A DNA stretch of 64,000 bases from DASQZJ01 sp035638775 (lineage in GTDB: Bacteria; Pseudomonadota; Gammaproteobacteria; UBA5335; SLRW01). The translations under genes and the position numbers were made by a program. Location: contig DASQZJ010000064.1 of assembly GCA_035638775.1 (NCBI GenBank), forward strand, positions 81,684 to 145,683. The letters are read 5' to 3'. The notes under the pieces were generated by a model. The model saw nothing but the letters and a program-made list of their open reading frames with translations. It was not told the origin of the DNA and searched no databases. Positions 56,155-64,000 of this stretch are shown here, piece by piece (positions within the stretch are counted from its first letter, which is position 1; every line of letters begins with the position of its first letter).

Positions 56155-57030
56155 ATGACGCCAGTCGGAAAGCTGTGTTCGCGCATCCTTCCCTTCGTCG
56201 CCACCGCGCTGCTCGCCGGGCTGCTCGCCGGGTGCAGCCACTCCAGCACCCTCCAGCAGATCAAGCAGCGCGGCTACGCCCGGATCGCGGTGGCCAACGA
56301 AATCCCCTACGGCTACATGGATGCCCAGGGCAATGCCCACGGCTTCGGGCCGGACATCGCGCGCAGGGTGCTCCACCGCATGGGCATCGACCACATCCAG
56401 TGGACCGTAACCGGCTTCGGTTCCCTGATCCCGGCGCTGAAAGCCGGGCGGGTCGACCTGGTGGCGGCCTCCCAGGCGGTCCTGCCGCAGCGTTGCCAGC
56501 AGGTGTCATTCTCCATCCCCAATACCAGTTACGGCGAAGGCCTGATGGTGAAGAAGGGCAACCCGCAGGGGATTCACTCGTACGAGGACTTCGTCAAGAA
56601 CCCCGGCCTGAAGATGGGCATCGTCTCCGGCGCCGACCAGCTCGACTTCGCGCACGCCGTGGGCATCCCCGACAAGCAGCTTGTCATGCTCCAGGCCAAC
56701 ACCGACGCCGTCTCGGCGGTGGCCACCGGGCGGGTCGATGCCTACGCGGCGACCTTCCTCACGGTAGAGCGCCTGGCCGCCAAGAGTCCCCGCGTCGAGG
56801 CCGCGCAGCCCTTCCACGATCCGGTGGTGAACGGCAAGCCGGTCCGGAGCTGGGGGGCATTCACCTTCCGCAAGGGCGACGGAGCCTTTCGCAAGGCCTT
56901 CGACAAGCAGCTGGCGGCGGTCCAGAAGACCCCCTTCTGGCGCCGCACGCTCAAGCATTACGGGCTGGACGATCACTCCATCGACCTGGTGCACAGCAAG
57001 ACCACCGCGCAGTTGTGTGCCGGCAAGTGA
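56155..57030 (+). CDS. ehuB: Ectoine/hydroxyectoine-type ABC transporter binding protein EhuB
   Basis: A 291-aa family 3 solute-binding protein with a lipoprotein signal (VATALLAGLLAGC, lipid Cys27). GYARIAVANEIPYGYMDAQG, ALKAGRVDLVAASQAVLPQR and the terminal LCAGK resemble EhuB rather than His or Gln binders. Specificity for ectoines is inferred from this resemblance and from the following C-D-A gene order. A lipid anchor is unusual for a Gram-negative EhuB. Confidence 0.78.
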   Translation: MTPVGKLCSRILPFVATALLAGLLAGCSHSSTLQQIKQRGYARIAVANEIPYGYMDAQGNAHGFGPDIARRVLHRMGIDHIQWTVTGFGSLIPALKAGRVDLVAASQAVLPQRCQQVSFSIPNTSYGEGLMVKKGNPQGIHSYEDFVKNPGLKMGIVSGADQLDFAHAVGIPDKQLVMLQANTDAVSAVATGRVDAYAATFLTVERLAAKSPRVEAAQPFHDPVVNGKPVRSWGAFTFRKGDGAFRKAFDKQLAAVQKTPFWRRTLKHYGLDDHSIDLVHSKTTAQLCAGK

Positions 57031-57072
57031 CGCACCGGCCCGCTGCGTGAGTCCGGCACCGGAAGGGAGCCC

Positions 57073-57735
57073 ATGGACACGCTGAGCAAGCTGCTGCCGA
57101 GCCTGCTGCAGGGGCTCGAGGTGACGGTGTGGATCACGCTCGCCTCGACGCTGATCGGCGCCGTTCTCTCGTTCGCCGCGGGCATCGCGAAGATCTCGCG
57201 CTCGCGCGCCCTGCGACTGCTGGCGGGGCTGTACATCGAGGTATTCCGGGGCACGTCGCTGCTGGTCCAGCTGTTCTGGCTCTACTATGCGCTGCCCGTG
57301 ATCGGCCTTCGGCTGTCGCCCGAGGTCGCCGGCGTCGCCGGGCTGTCCCTGAACATCGGCGCCTATGGGGCGGAGGTCGTGCGCGGCGCCATCCTGGCGG
57401 TGGATCCCGGGCAGTACGAGGCCGCCACGGCGCTCAACTTCACGCCACGCCAGACCCTCTGGCGCGTCCTGCTGCCGCAGGCGGTGGTGGAGATGATGCC
57501 GACGTTCGGCAACCTGGCGATCCAGAACCTCAAGGACTCCGCGCTGGTGTCGCTGATTTCCCTGGTCGACCTGACCTTCAAGGCGGACCAGCTGCGCAAC
57601 CTGACGCTCAAGACCGTGCCGATCCTGGGCCTGACGCTGGTCCTGTACTTCGTGCTGGCCCTGGCGATCGCCGCCGGCATGCGTTTCCTCGAGCGCAGAC
57701 TGGCGCTGGCGGCCGGACGCGGGGAGGCGCGCTGA
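57073..57735 (+). CDS. ehuC: ABC transporter permease EhuC
   Basis: A 220-aa HisM/GlnP-type permease with five membrane segments. EVFRGTSLLVQLFWLYYALPV and the EAA loop EAATALNFTPRQTLWRVLLPQ are visible, and FKADQLRNLTLKT is typical of EhuC. The start is 42 nt after ehuB; its stop overlaps the ehuD start by one base (TGATG). Confidence 0.85.
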   Translation: MDTLSKLLPSLLQGLEVTVWITLASTLIGAVLSFAAGIAKISRSRALRLLAGLYIEVFRGTSLLVQLFWLYYALPVIGLRLSPEVAGVAGLSLNIGAYGAEVVRGAILAVDPGQYEAATALNFTPRQTLWRVLLPQAVVEMMPTFGNLAIQNLKDSALVSLISLVDLTFKADQLRNLTLKTVPILGLTLVLYFVLALAIAAGMRFLERRLALAAGRGEAR

Positions 57736-58423
57736 TGCTGTTCGGCCTGCACTGGAACCTGAGTTCGAACTGGGCCTTCGCCGCGTCCATCGTGCCGATC
57801 CTGCTGCACGGGCTGGTGGTGACGGTCGAAGCCACCGTGCTCGGCTTCCTGCTTGCCCTCACCCTGGGGCTGCTGCTCGCCCTGCTGCGCACGGTGCCGC
57901 TGAAAATCATCGCCTGGCCGGTGGCGTTCGTGATCGAGTTCGTGCGCGACACCCCGCTGCTGGTGCAGCTGTACTTCCTGTACTTCGTACTGCCGGACTT
58001 CGGCATCACCATGCCGGCGTTCCTGACCGGCACCATCGCCCTCGGCGTGCAGTACAGCGCCTACACCTCGGAGGTGTATCGCGCCGGCCTCGAGGCGGTA
58101 CCGCGCGGCCAGTGGGAGGCCGCGCGCGCGCTCAACCTCACCACGCTGCGGACCTATCGCGACGTGATCGTGCCGCAGGCCATCCCGCGGATCGTGCCGG
58201 CGATGGCCAATTACCTGATTTCCATCATGAAGGACACGCCCATCCTGTCGGCGGTGACGGTGATGGAGATGCTCAACGTCGCCAAGATCATCGGCGACCG
58301 GACCTTCCGCTACATGATCCCGCTCACCATCGTGGGCATCCTGTTCCTGATCTTCACGCTGCTCTCGTCCATGGCCGTCCGCTACCTGGAGAGCCGTCTG
58401 CCGAGGCAGGGGATACCGCTCAA

Positions 58424-58427
<4 letters not shown>
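57735..58427 (+). CDS. ehuD: ABC transporter permease EhuD
   Basis: A 230-aa partner permease. EFVRDTPLLVQLYFLYFVLP and the EAA loop EAARALNLTTLRTYRDVIVPQ are seen, with MKDTPILSAVTVMEMLN. Its overlap with ehuC and with ehuA (4 nt) indicates coupled synthesis of the complex. Confidence 0.86.
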
Positions 58428-59197
<770 letters not shown>

Positions 59198-59204
59198 AGC
59201 GCGT

Positions 59205-59816
59205 TCAGCGCCGCCGCAGGTGACGGTAGACGTACAACGCGGCCGCGACCAGCGCCAGTGCGACGATCAGGGCATCGAAGCGATGGAACCACGCGCCCAG
59301 CGTGTCCCAGCGCTCGCCCAGCTGCAGCCCGAGCCATGCGAGGCCCAGACACCACACGTAGGAGCCGACGAACGTGTAGAGGTTGAAGCGCCACAGGCTC
59401 ATCCGGGCAATGCCCGCCGGCAGCGCGATGAACGTGCGCACCACCGGCAGCATCCGGCCCACGAGAATCGTGATGTCACCGTGGCGCCGGAACCAGCGGT
59501 CGGCCATCTCCAGATCCCGGTGCGAAACCAGCACGTAGCGCCCGTAGCGCTCGGCCAGCGGGCGTCCGCCCCGGGCGCCGACATAGTAGGCCGCCAGCGA
59601 GCCGATCACGGAGCCCACCGCCCCGGCCAGTGCGGCCTCCCACAGCCCGAATCGCCCGGTGAAGACCAGATAACCGGAGAACGGCATGATGATCTCGGAC
59701 GGAAGCGGTATGCAGGCGCTCTCGATCGCCATCAGGCCCGCGATGCCCAGGTAGCCCGTGGCGGAAATGGTGGCGATCACGAAGCCCGCCAGCAGCTTGA
59801 TCAGGTGCTCCAACAC
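59205..59816 (-). CDS. DedA-family membrane protein
   Basis: A 203-aa membrane protein of the DedA/SNARE-associated superfamily, whose members act in membrane homeostasis and undecaprenyl-phosphate or lipid transport. ESACIPLPSEIIMPFSGYLV holds the conserved acidic and Pro residues, and GRMLPVVRTFIALPAGIARMS the conserved Arg motif. The GTG start at 59816 is preferred: GGAG lies 5 nt before it, and a perfect TATAAT (59848-59853) covers the upstream ATG at 59849, which is therefore probably not transcribed. Confidence 0.88.
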   Translation of the reverse strand: MLEHLIKLLAGFVIATISATGYLGIAGLMAIESACIPLPSEIIMPFSGYLVFTGRFGLWEAALAGAVGSVIGSLAAYYVGARGGRPLAERYGRYVLVSHRDLEMADRWFRRHGDITILVGRMLPVVRTFIALPAGIARMSLWRFNLYTFVGSYVWCLGLAWLGLQLGERWDTLGAWFHRFDALIVALALVAAALYVYRHLRRR

Positions 59817-59847
59817 AGCTCTCCGGTCGTCTCCGGTCCGGAGCGGC

Positions 59848-59853
59848 ATTATA
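59848..59853 (-). promoter_or_regulatory. -10 element of dedA
   Basis: Perfect TATAAT on the minus strand, 32 nt before the GTG start of dedA. No recognisable -35 lies in the GC-rich stretch upstream. Confidence 0.45.
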
Positions 59854-60003
59854 CGGACTTCGCGCGGCCCGGGGGGCTGCCTGGCGTCCCCGCCGGAGGC
59901 AGATTCGCGCGCCGACGTGTAAGATCGGCTCACGGGCCGTCGCCGCCCGTCCGGTCCCGAATCACGAACCAGCGTGGCCCCGGCCGCACCCCGGGAGGAG
60001 AGG

Positions 60004-61179
60004 ATGAACCGCTGGCTGATACTGGCGGGCTATGCGCTGCTGATGGTCGCCACCCAGACCCTGTGGCTGACGTACGCCCCGATCACCACGGCCAGCGCAG
60101 CCGCAATGCACACCAGCGTGGCGCACATCGGCTGGCTCTCCGCCCTGCCCCAGCTGGTCTATGTCCTGATCGCGCTGCCCACCGGAAACTGGCTCGACCG
60201 CCGCTTCTCCGCCGCACTGGCCACCGGCGCCGGACTGATCGTCGCCAGCGCCCTGCTGCGACTGGCGTTTCCGGGCGCATTCGCCTGGCAGCTGGCGACC
60301 CAGCTGATCTACGCTGCGGGCCAGCCGCTGGTACTCAATGCCGTCACCAAGCTCGCCGCGGTGTACTTCCCGCAGCGGGAGCGGCCGGCGGCAATATCGA
60401 TCGGCACCGCGGGCATGTTCCTGGGCATCCTGGTGGCGATGTTCAGCGGCCCGCGGCTCGCCGCCGCCGGCGGGCTGCGCGCGGTCTATGCGACCCAGGC
60501 GCTGCTGGCGGTCGTCGCCGCTGCCTGGACGCTGCTCGGCCTGCGTACACCGGCCCCGGGCTCCGCCGGTGCCGAAGCGCAGGTCGGTCACGTCAGCCTC
60601 GCGTGGCTGCGCGGCGACCGCCTGATGTGGCTGCTGGCAGGCCTGATCTTCATCGGCTTCGGGATCTTCAACTCGCTCAGCACCTGGCTGCAGGCGATCC
60701 TGGCGCATTTCGGCATCAGCGCCGTGGCAAGCGGCGACATCTTCGCCGCGCTGACCCTCGCCGGCATCGTGGGCTCGGCCACGATCGCACCCCTGATGGC
60801 CTCCCGCGGCCACCGCCGCGGCCTGATCCTGCTGGCGCTGGTCACCGGGAGCGCCGCCCTGTGCGCCGTCGCCTGGCGCCACGACACGCCCTGGATCGGG
60901 GGCTGGCTCGCGTTCAGCGGGTTCTTCCAGCTGGCCGCGCTGCCGGCGATCCTGGACTGGGCGGAGCAGCATGCCGGTCCGGACCGCCAGGGCTCCGCGG
61001 TCGCCTTCCTGCTGCTGGCCGGGAACCTCGGCGGCCTGGTCCTGGTGCTCGTGCTGCAGCCACTGGTGGCCCATCCCGTGTACGCGCTGCTGGCGCTGGA
61101 GCTGGCGGTGGCGATCGCGGTGCCGCTGGCGCTGGCACTTCCGCGGCACCCGCGCGCCGCGGCCGCCGGGTCCTCCTGA
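60004..61179 (+). CDS. Major facilitator superfamily transporter
   Basis: A 391-aa transporter with 12 predicted membrane segments. The loop 2-3 region PTGNWLDRRFSAALATGAGL is a weak MFS motif A, and PLMASRGHRRGLILLAL is its repeat in the second half. The second segment keeps WLTYAPITT, as in the CynX/NNP-like branch, so the substrate may be a small anion or drug; not assignable. The ATG at 60004 has GGGAGGAG upstream. Confidence 0.8.
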   Translation: MNRWLILAGYALLMVATQTLWLTYAPITTASAAAMHTSVAHIGWLSALPQLVYVLIALPTGNWLDRRFSAALATGAGLIVASALLRLAFPGAFAWQLATQLIYAAGQPLVLNAVTKLAAVYFPQRERPAAISIGTAGMFLGILVAMFSGPRLAAAGGLRAVYATQALLAVVAAAWTLLGLRTPAPGSAGAEAQVGHVSLAWLRGDRLMWLLAGLIFIGFGIFNSLSTWLQAILAHFGISAVASGDIFAALTLAGIVGSATIAPLMASRGHRRGLILLALVTGSAALCAVAWRHDTPWIGGWLAFSGFFQLAALPAILDWAEQHAGPDRQGSAVAFLLLAGNLGGLVLVLVLQPLVAHPVYALLALELAVAIAVPLALALPRHPRAAAAGSS

Positions 61180-61192
61180 TCCGGCGGGTCGC

Positions 61193-61747
61193 CTAACCGC
61201 TGCGCATGGGCGCGGCGCTTCCGGGGCGTTGGGAGCCGGTCGCCCCGCGGCCCGCGCCGGAGCCGTTCTGCACGGGCACCACCTGGACGTGATTCTGCTC
61301 CGCCCGCACCAGCTCGACGCGCTCGCCGGGCTGGAACGAGCCGGCGCTGAGCGGCTCGACCACCGCAACCGTACGCCCCCGGTCGAGCTTGACCGTCACG
61401 CGCTGGGCCTTCTCGTTCCTGTGCAGCGCCGACTTGGTCACGCCGGCCCCCAGCAGCGCGCCGGCGAACGTGGCGAGCTTCTTCCCGCGGCCGCCGCCCA
61501 GCAGGTGAGCCAGGAACGCCCCGCCCGCGGCGCCCGCGACCTGCGAGCCGGCGTTGGCATGCTTTTGCAGGTGGATCTGCTGCACCGAGACGACCTTGCC
61601 GTACTGGACCTGCTCCGCGCGGCCCACCTCGACGGGAGTCTGCGCGGACGTCGAGGTGCCATAGGGGTTGACGTTGGCGCAGGCGGCCAGTCCCAGCGCC
61701 GCAATCGCGGGTACGGCGACGAGCACGATCTTGCGCGGTCTTCTCAT
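61193..61747 (-). CDS. Glycine-zipper outer-membrane lipoprotein (SlyB-like)
   Basis: A 184-aa lipoprotein. The signal ends in ALGLAACAN (lipid Cys23). YGKVVSVQQIHLQ precedes a glycine-zipper segment (SQVAGAAGGAFLAHLLGGG, then ATFAGALLGAGV), the layout of SlyB/PcP proteins. The C-terminal part is a beta-rich domain followed by a Gly/Ser/Arg-rich tail. It likely stabilises the outer membrane. Convergent with the MFS gene (13 nt). Confidence 0.82.
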   Translation of the reverse strand: MRRPRKIVLVAVPAIAALGLAACANVNPYGTSTSAQTPVEVGRAEQVQYGKVVSVQQIHLQKHANAGSQVAGAAGGAFLAHLLGGGRGKKLATFAGALLGAGVTKSALHRNEKAQRVTVKLDRGRTVAVVEPLSAGSFQPGERVELVRAEQNHVQVVPVQNGSGAGRGATGSQRPGSAAPMRSG

Positions 61748-61959
61748 CGGCGTTCTCTCCCTCCTTAGTCGCTCTTCGGTCCGGGGCCGGAGCCGGCCCG
61801 CGGGTTCTCCCGTCCGGTATGACAGCCGCAGCGCGCCCGTGTTGCGTTCCGCCGCCCGGACCGGAGTTGCCTGCATTGGCCCCGCGCCATAGAGTCGGGC
61901 CTGTGGCCACGGTGCCCGCCGGGGCACGCCGCGGAACCCATCCGACCGGGAGCAGACGA

Positions 61960-63240
61960 GTGATCGAGACGACCAACCCCGAAAACCTCGGCCTGAGCGC
62001 GCAGCGCCTGCAGCGGATAAGCGTCTGGATGCAGGACCAGGTCGACCGGCGGCGCCTGGCGGGGCTGAGCGTCGCCGTCCATCGTCATGGCGGCACCGCA
62101 TTCTTCGACACGGCCGGAGACATGGACCGCGAGGCGGGCAAGCCCGTGGATGCCGATACCATCTTCCGCATCTACTCGATGACCAAGCCCGTGACCAGCG
62201 TGGCGGCCATGATGCTTTACGAGCGGGGCCTGTTCCAGCTCGACGATCCGCTCGCCTGGTACCTGCCCGAGTTCCGCGACATGCAGGTGCTCATCGGCGG
62301 AGACGCCGACGATCCGCGCCTGCGGGCGGCCCGCCAGCCCATCACCATCCGCCACCTGATGACCCATACGTCCGGGCTCACCTATGGATTCATGCGGGCC
62401 ACCGCGGTCGACGCACTCTACCGTCGTGCCCGGGTCGACTTCCCCTCCTCCGACGGGCCCGATCTGGCCGGGACGGTCCGGCGCCTGGCCGAGCTGCCGC
62501 TGTTGTGCGAGCCGGGCAGTGAGTGGAATTACAGCGTTTCCACCGACGTCCTCGGGCGCCTGGTGGAGGTCCTGTCCGGACAGTCACTCGACGCCTTCTT
62601 CCGCGAACGGATACTGGAGCCGCTGGAGATGCGCGACACCGCGTTCGGCGTGCCGCCGGGAAAGATCGAGCGCCTGGCCGCGCTCTACGAGCCCGAGGAC
62701 AGCCCGGGGCTCGGCGGCGTCGGCACGGCGGGTCCCGAGCGCGCCGCCCATCCGCCGCAGGATCGCGGCCTGAAGCTCCTCGAGGCACCCGGCCGCAGCC
62801 GCTTCGCGGCGCCGGTCAGACTCTTCTCCGGCGGCGGCGGGCTGACCTCGACCATGGGAGACTACCTGCGCTTCTGCCGGATGCTCCTCGGCGGCGGTGA
62901 GCTCGACGGGGCGCGCCTGCTCAGCCCGAGGACCGTCGCCTACATGAGCCGCAATCACCTGCCCGGTGACATGGCGTCCATGGGCCAGCCCCGGTTCAGC
63001 GAGATGCCCTACGAGGGCATCGGCTTCGGGCTGGGCTTCTCCGTCGTCCTGGACCCGGCGCGGGCGCAGACCCTCGGCACCGCCGGCGAATACGCCTGGG
63101 GCGGCGCGGCCAGCACCGCGTTCTGGGTCGATCCCGAAGAAGACCTGTGCGTGGTGCTGATGACCCAGCTTCTGCCGTCCTCGACCTATCCGCTGCGCCG
63201 CGAGCTGCGGGTCCTGACGTACCAGTCGATCGTGGACTGA
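61960..63240 (+). CDS. Serine hydrolase of the beta-lactamase class C/esterase family
   Basis: A 426-aa penicillin-binding-protein-fold hydrolase. The S73-xx-K76 nucleophile motif is IYSMTKP; Y191-S192-V193 (WNYSVSTDV) stands where YxN occurs. GGAASTAFWVDPEEDL is the C-terminal KTG-like strand region. No signal peptide is visible, so a cytoplasmic esterase or peptidase is more likely than a secreted beta-lactamase. GTG start at 61960, preceded by GGGAG. Confidence 0.84.
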   Translation: MIETTNPENLGLSAQRLQRISVWMQDQVDRRRLAGLSVAVHRHGGTAFFDTAGDMDREAGKPVDADTIFRIYSMTKPVTSVAAMMLYERGLFQLDDPLAWYLPEFRDMQVLIGGDADDPRLRAARQPITIRHLMTHTSGLTYGFMRATAVDALYRRARVDFPSSDGPDLAGTVRRLAELPLLCEPGSEWNYSVSTDVLGRLVEVLSGQSLDAFFRERILEPLEMRDTAFGVPPGKIERLAALYEPEDSPGLGGVGTAGPERAAHPPQDRGLKLLEAPGRSRFAAPVRLFSGGGGLTSTMGDYLRFCRMLLGGGELDGARLLSPRTVAYMSRNHLPGDMASMGQPRFSEMPYEGIGFGLGFSVVLDPARAQTLGTAGEYAWGGAASTAFWVDPEEDLCVVLMTQLLPSSTYPLRRELRVLTYQSIVD

Positions 63241-63321
63241 ACAAGGCGGGTTGCCGGCGAGGTTCTGGCGCCCTGGTGATGACGGGCGCGGGAACGTACG
63301 GGATGGGAGGGGGTTGTTGTC

Positions 63322-63486
63322 GGTTTTAGGTGTTAGGTTTTAGGAAAGAGGGATCCGGTGGCTTTCTGCGGCTTCTGCTCTACGGGAAGCCCGGGAGTCT
63401 CTCTCGAGCTCGGCCGGGCCTGGCCGAGCCGGGAGAGCAGGCAACGATACCTGCCGCTTCTTGCCTGAAACCTGACACCTAAAACC
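63322..63486. repeat. Structured element with 23-nt imperfect terminal inverted repeats
   Basis: Left arm 63322-63344 and right arm 63464-63486 are inverted copies (21 of 23 match) of an AT-richer motif beginning GGTTTTAGGTGT. The 119-nt interior contains a second hairpin (CTCGGCC/GGCCGAG) within a longer imperfect CTCTC...GAGAG pairing. The size and arms suggest a miniature mobile or dispersed repeat, or the remnant of one. No transposase and no clear target duplication are seen. Confidence 0.6.
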
Positions 63487-63538
63487 CCACGATCCCCGCC
63501 CCCCGTACGGCCGGCAAGACCACGTCGCGCGGCCCCCG

Positions 63539-63570
63539 GAAAAAAGAAGCCCGGCCGAAGCCGGGCTCCC
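63539..63570 (-). terminator. Intrinsic terminator of the MMPL exporter gene
   Basis: Minus strand: GAGCCCGGCTT, then CGGCCGGGCTTCTTTTTT. An AGCCCGGC/GCCGGGCT stem is followed by a run of T. It lies about 25 nt after the stop at 63596. Confidence 0.8.
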
Positions 63571-63595
63571 GTTTCGCTTGTTGCGGCGGGCGTCG

Positions 63596-64000
63596 TCAGC
63601 CCGACGCCTTGGCGCGCATCTTCTCCGGATTGATCAGGAAGTGCGCCGCTGCCGGGATCAGCAGGATCGCGCCCAGCATGTTCACCAGGAACATGTAGGC
63701 CAGCATCAGCCCCATGTCGGCCTGGAACTTGAGCGGCGACCACAGCCACGTCAGCACGCCGACGGCCAGCGTAAGCCCGGTGAAGAGCACCGCCTTGCCG
63801 GTGGTCTGCAGCGCGTGATAGTACGCCGTGCGCATGTCGTCGCCCCGCTCGATGTACATCTGGAACATGCTGAAGATGTAGATCCCGTAGTCGACGCCGA
63901 TGCCGACCCCCAGGGCGGCCACCGGCAGCGTCGACACCTTCAGGCCGATGTTCATCAGCGCCATCACCGCGTAGGCCAGGGTCGAGACCAGCGCCAGCGG
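63596..64000 (-). CDS. MMPL/RND-superfamily exporter (partial, N-terminus outside window)
   Basis: The last 134 residues of a large membrane exporter. GLKVSTLPVAALGVGIGVDYGIYIFSM is the conserved transmembrane GxGxDY/I motif of MMPL proteins carrying the proton-relay Asp. Three further helices follow up to MLGAILLIPAAAHFLINPEKM. The substrate (lipid, hopanoid or other) cannot be judged from this fragment. Confidence 0.88.
   Translation of the reverse strand, partial: PLALVSTLAYAVMALMNIGLKVSTLPVAALGVGIGVDYGIYIFSMFQMYIERGDDMRTAYYHALQTTGKAVLFTGLTLAVGVLTWLWSPLKFQADMGLMLAYMFLVNMLGAILLIPAAAHFLINPEKMRAKASG

Larger units (their letters stand above)
63241..63595. other. Intergenic region with repeat element and terminator
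   Basis: 355 nt between convergent genes. It holds the long inverted-repeat element (63322-63486) and the minus-strand terminator of the MMPL gene (63539-63570). No ORF is supported. Confidence 0.6.

Noticed and set aside
59849..59933. Longer DedA starting at 59849 or 59933
   Set aside because: A perfect TATAAT covers the ATG at 59849 and no ribosome-binding site precedes either start. GTG at 59816 has GGAG at a good distance.

Overview
This is a high-GC, densely coding bacterial chromosome segment. The gene order tRNA-Leu, tig, clpP, clpX, lon, hupB, tRNA-Val, tRNA-Asp, ppiD, fabI, together with dnaQ, rnhA, methyltransferase and gloB, is typical of Gammaproteobacteria. A complete System I cytochrome c maturation operon, an Mrp/Mbh-type cation antiporter, an ectoine-type ABC importer (ehuBCDA) and a PEP-CTERM-style exopolysaccharide locus suggest a respiring, salt-exposed organism, perhaps near Chromatiales/Ectothiorhodospiraceae. 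That placement is inference from gene content only. No phage, insertion sequence or CRISPR array was seen.

Layout. 1-9.3 kb: the end of an exopolysaccharide locus, with a chain-length determinant (cut by the window edge), export lipoprotein, membrane J-domain protein, undecaprenyl sugar transferase, nucleotide-sugar dehydrogenase and epimerase, then an ATP-grasp ligase facing a FemAB/GNAT-like transferase. 9.4-18 kb (minus strand): ccmABCDEFGHI, mostly joined by 4-nt stop/start overlaps and headed by two hotdog-fold thioesterase-like genes. 18-25.8 kb (minus): TonB-dependent receptor, ABC-type binding protein and a 1513-residue hybrid kinase/receiver/HPt/GGDEF/EAL protein. 25.8-30.3 kb (minus): a ThDP enzyme, two adjacent citrate-synthase-fold proteins that seem to lack the canonical catalytic residues, and an FNR-like regulator. 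30.3-37.9 kb (plus): a ten-gene Mrp/Mbh antiporter operon with a structured leader.

37.9-52.5 kb: housekeeping genes for DNA repair and replication, glyoxalase II, a cell-wall hydrolase, fatty-acid synthesis and the proteostasis block (PpiD, HU, Lon, ClpXP, trigger factor) with three tRNAs. A heat-shock-type promoter is visible before lon and sigma70-type promoters before hupB, clpX and tRNA-Leu. 52.5-59.2 kb: pstS-pstC-pstA without pstB, then ehuBCDA. 59.2-64 kb: DedA, an MFS transporter, a glycine-zipper lipoprotein, a serine beta-lactamase-fold hydrolase, a structured inverted-repeat element and the end of an MMPL/RND exporter.

The most novel-looking region is 25.8-30.6 kb: a ThDP enzyme with two apparent pseudo-citrate synthases. 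It lies beside an FNR-like regulator whose divergent promoter region, shared with the antiporter operon, carries an FNR-box-like site. All motif and alignment statements are hand readings without database searches.
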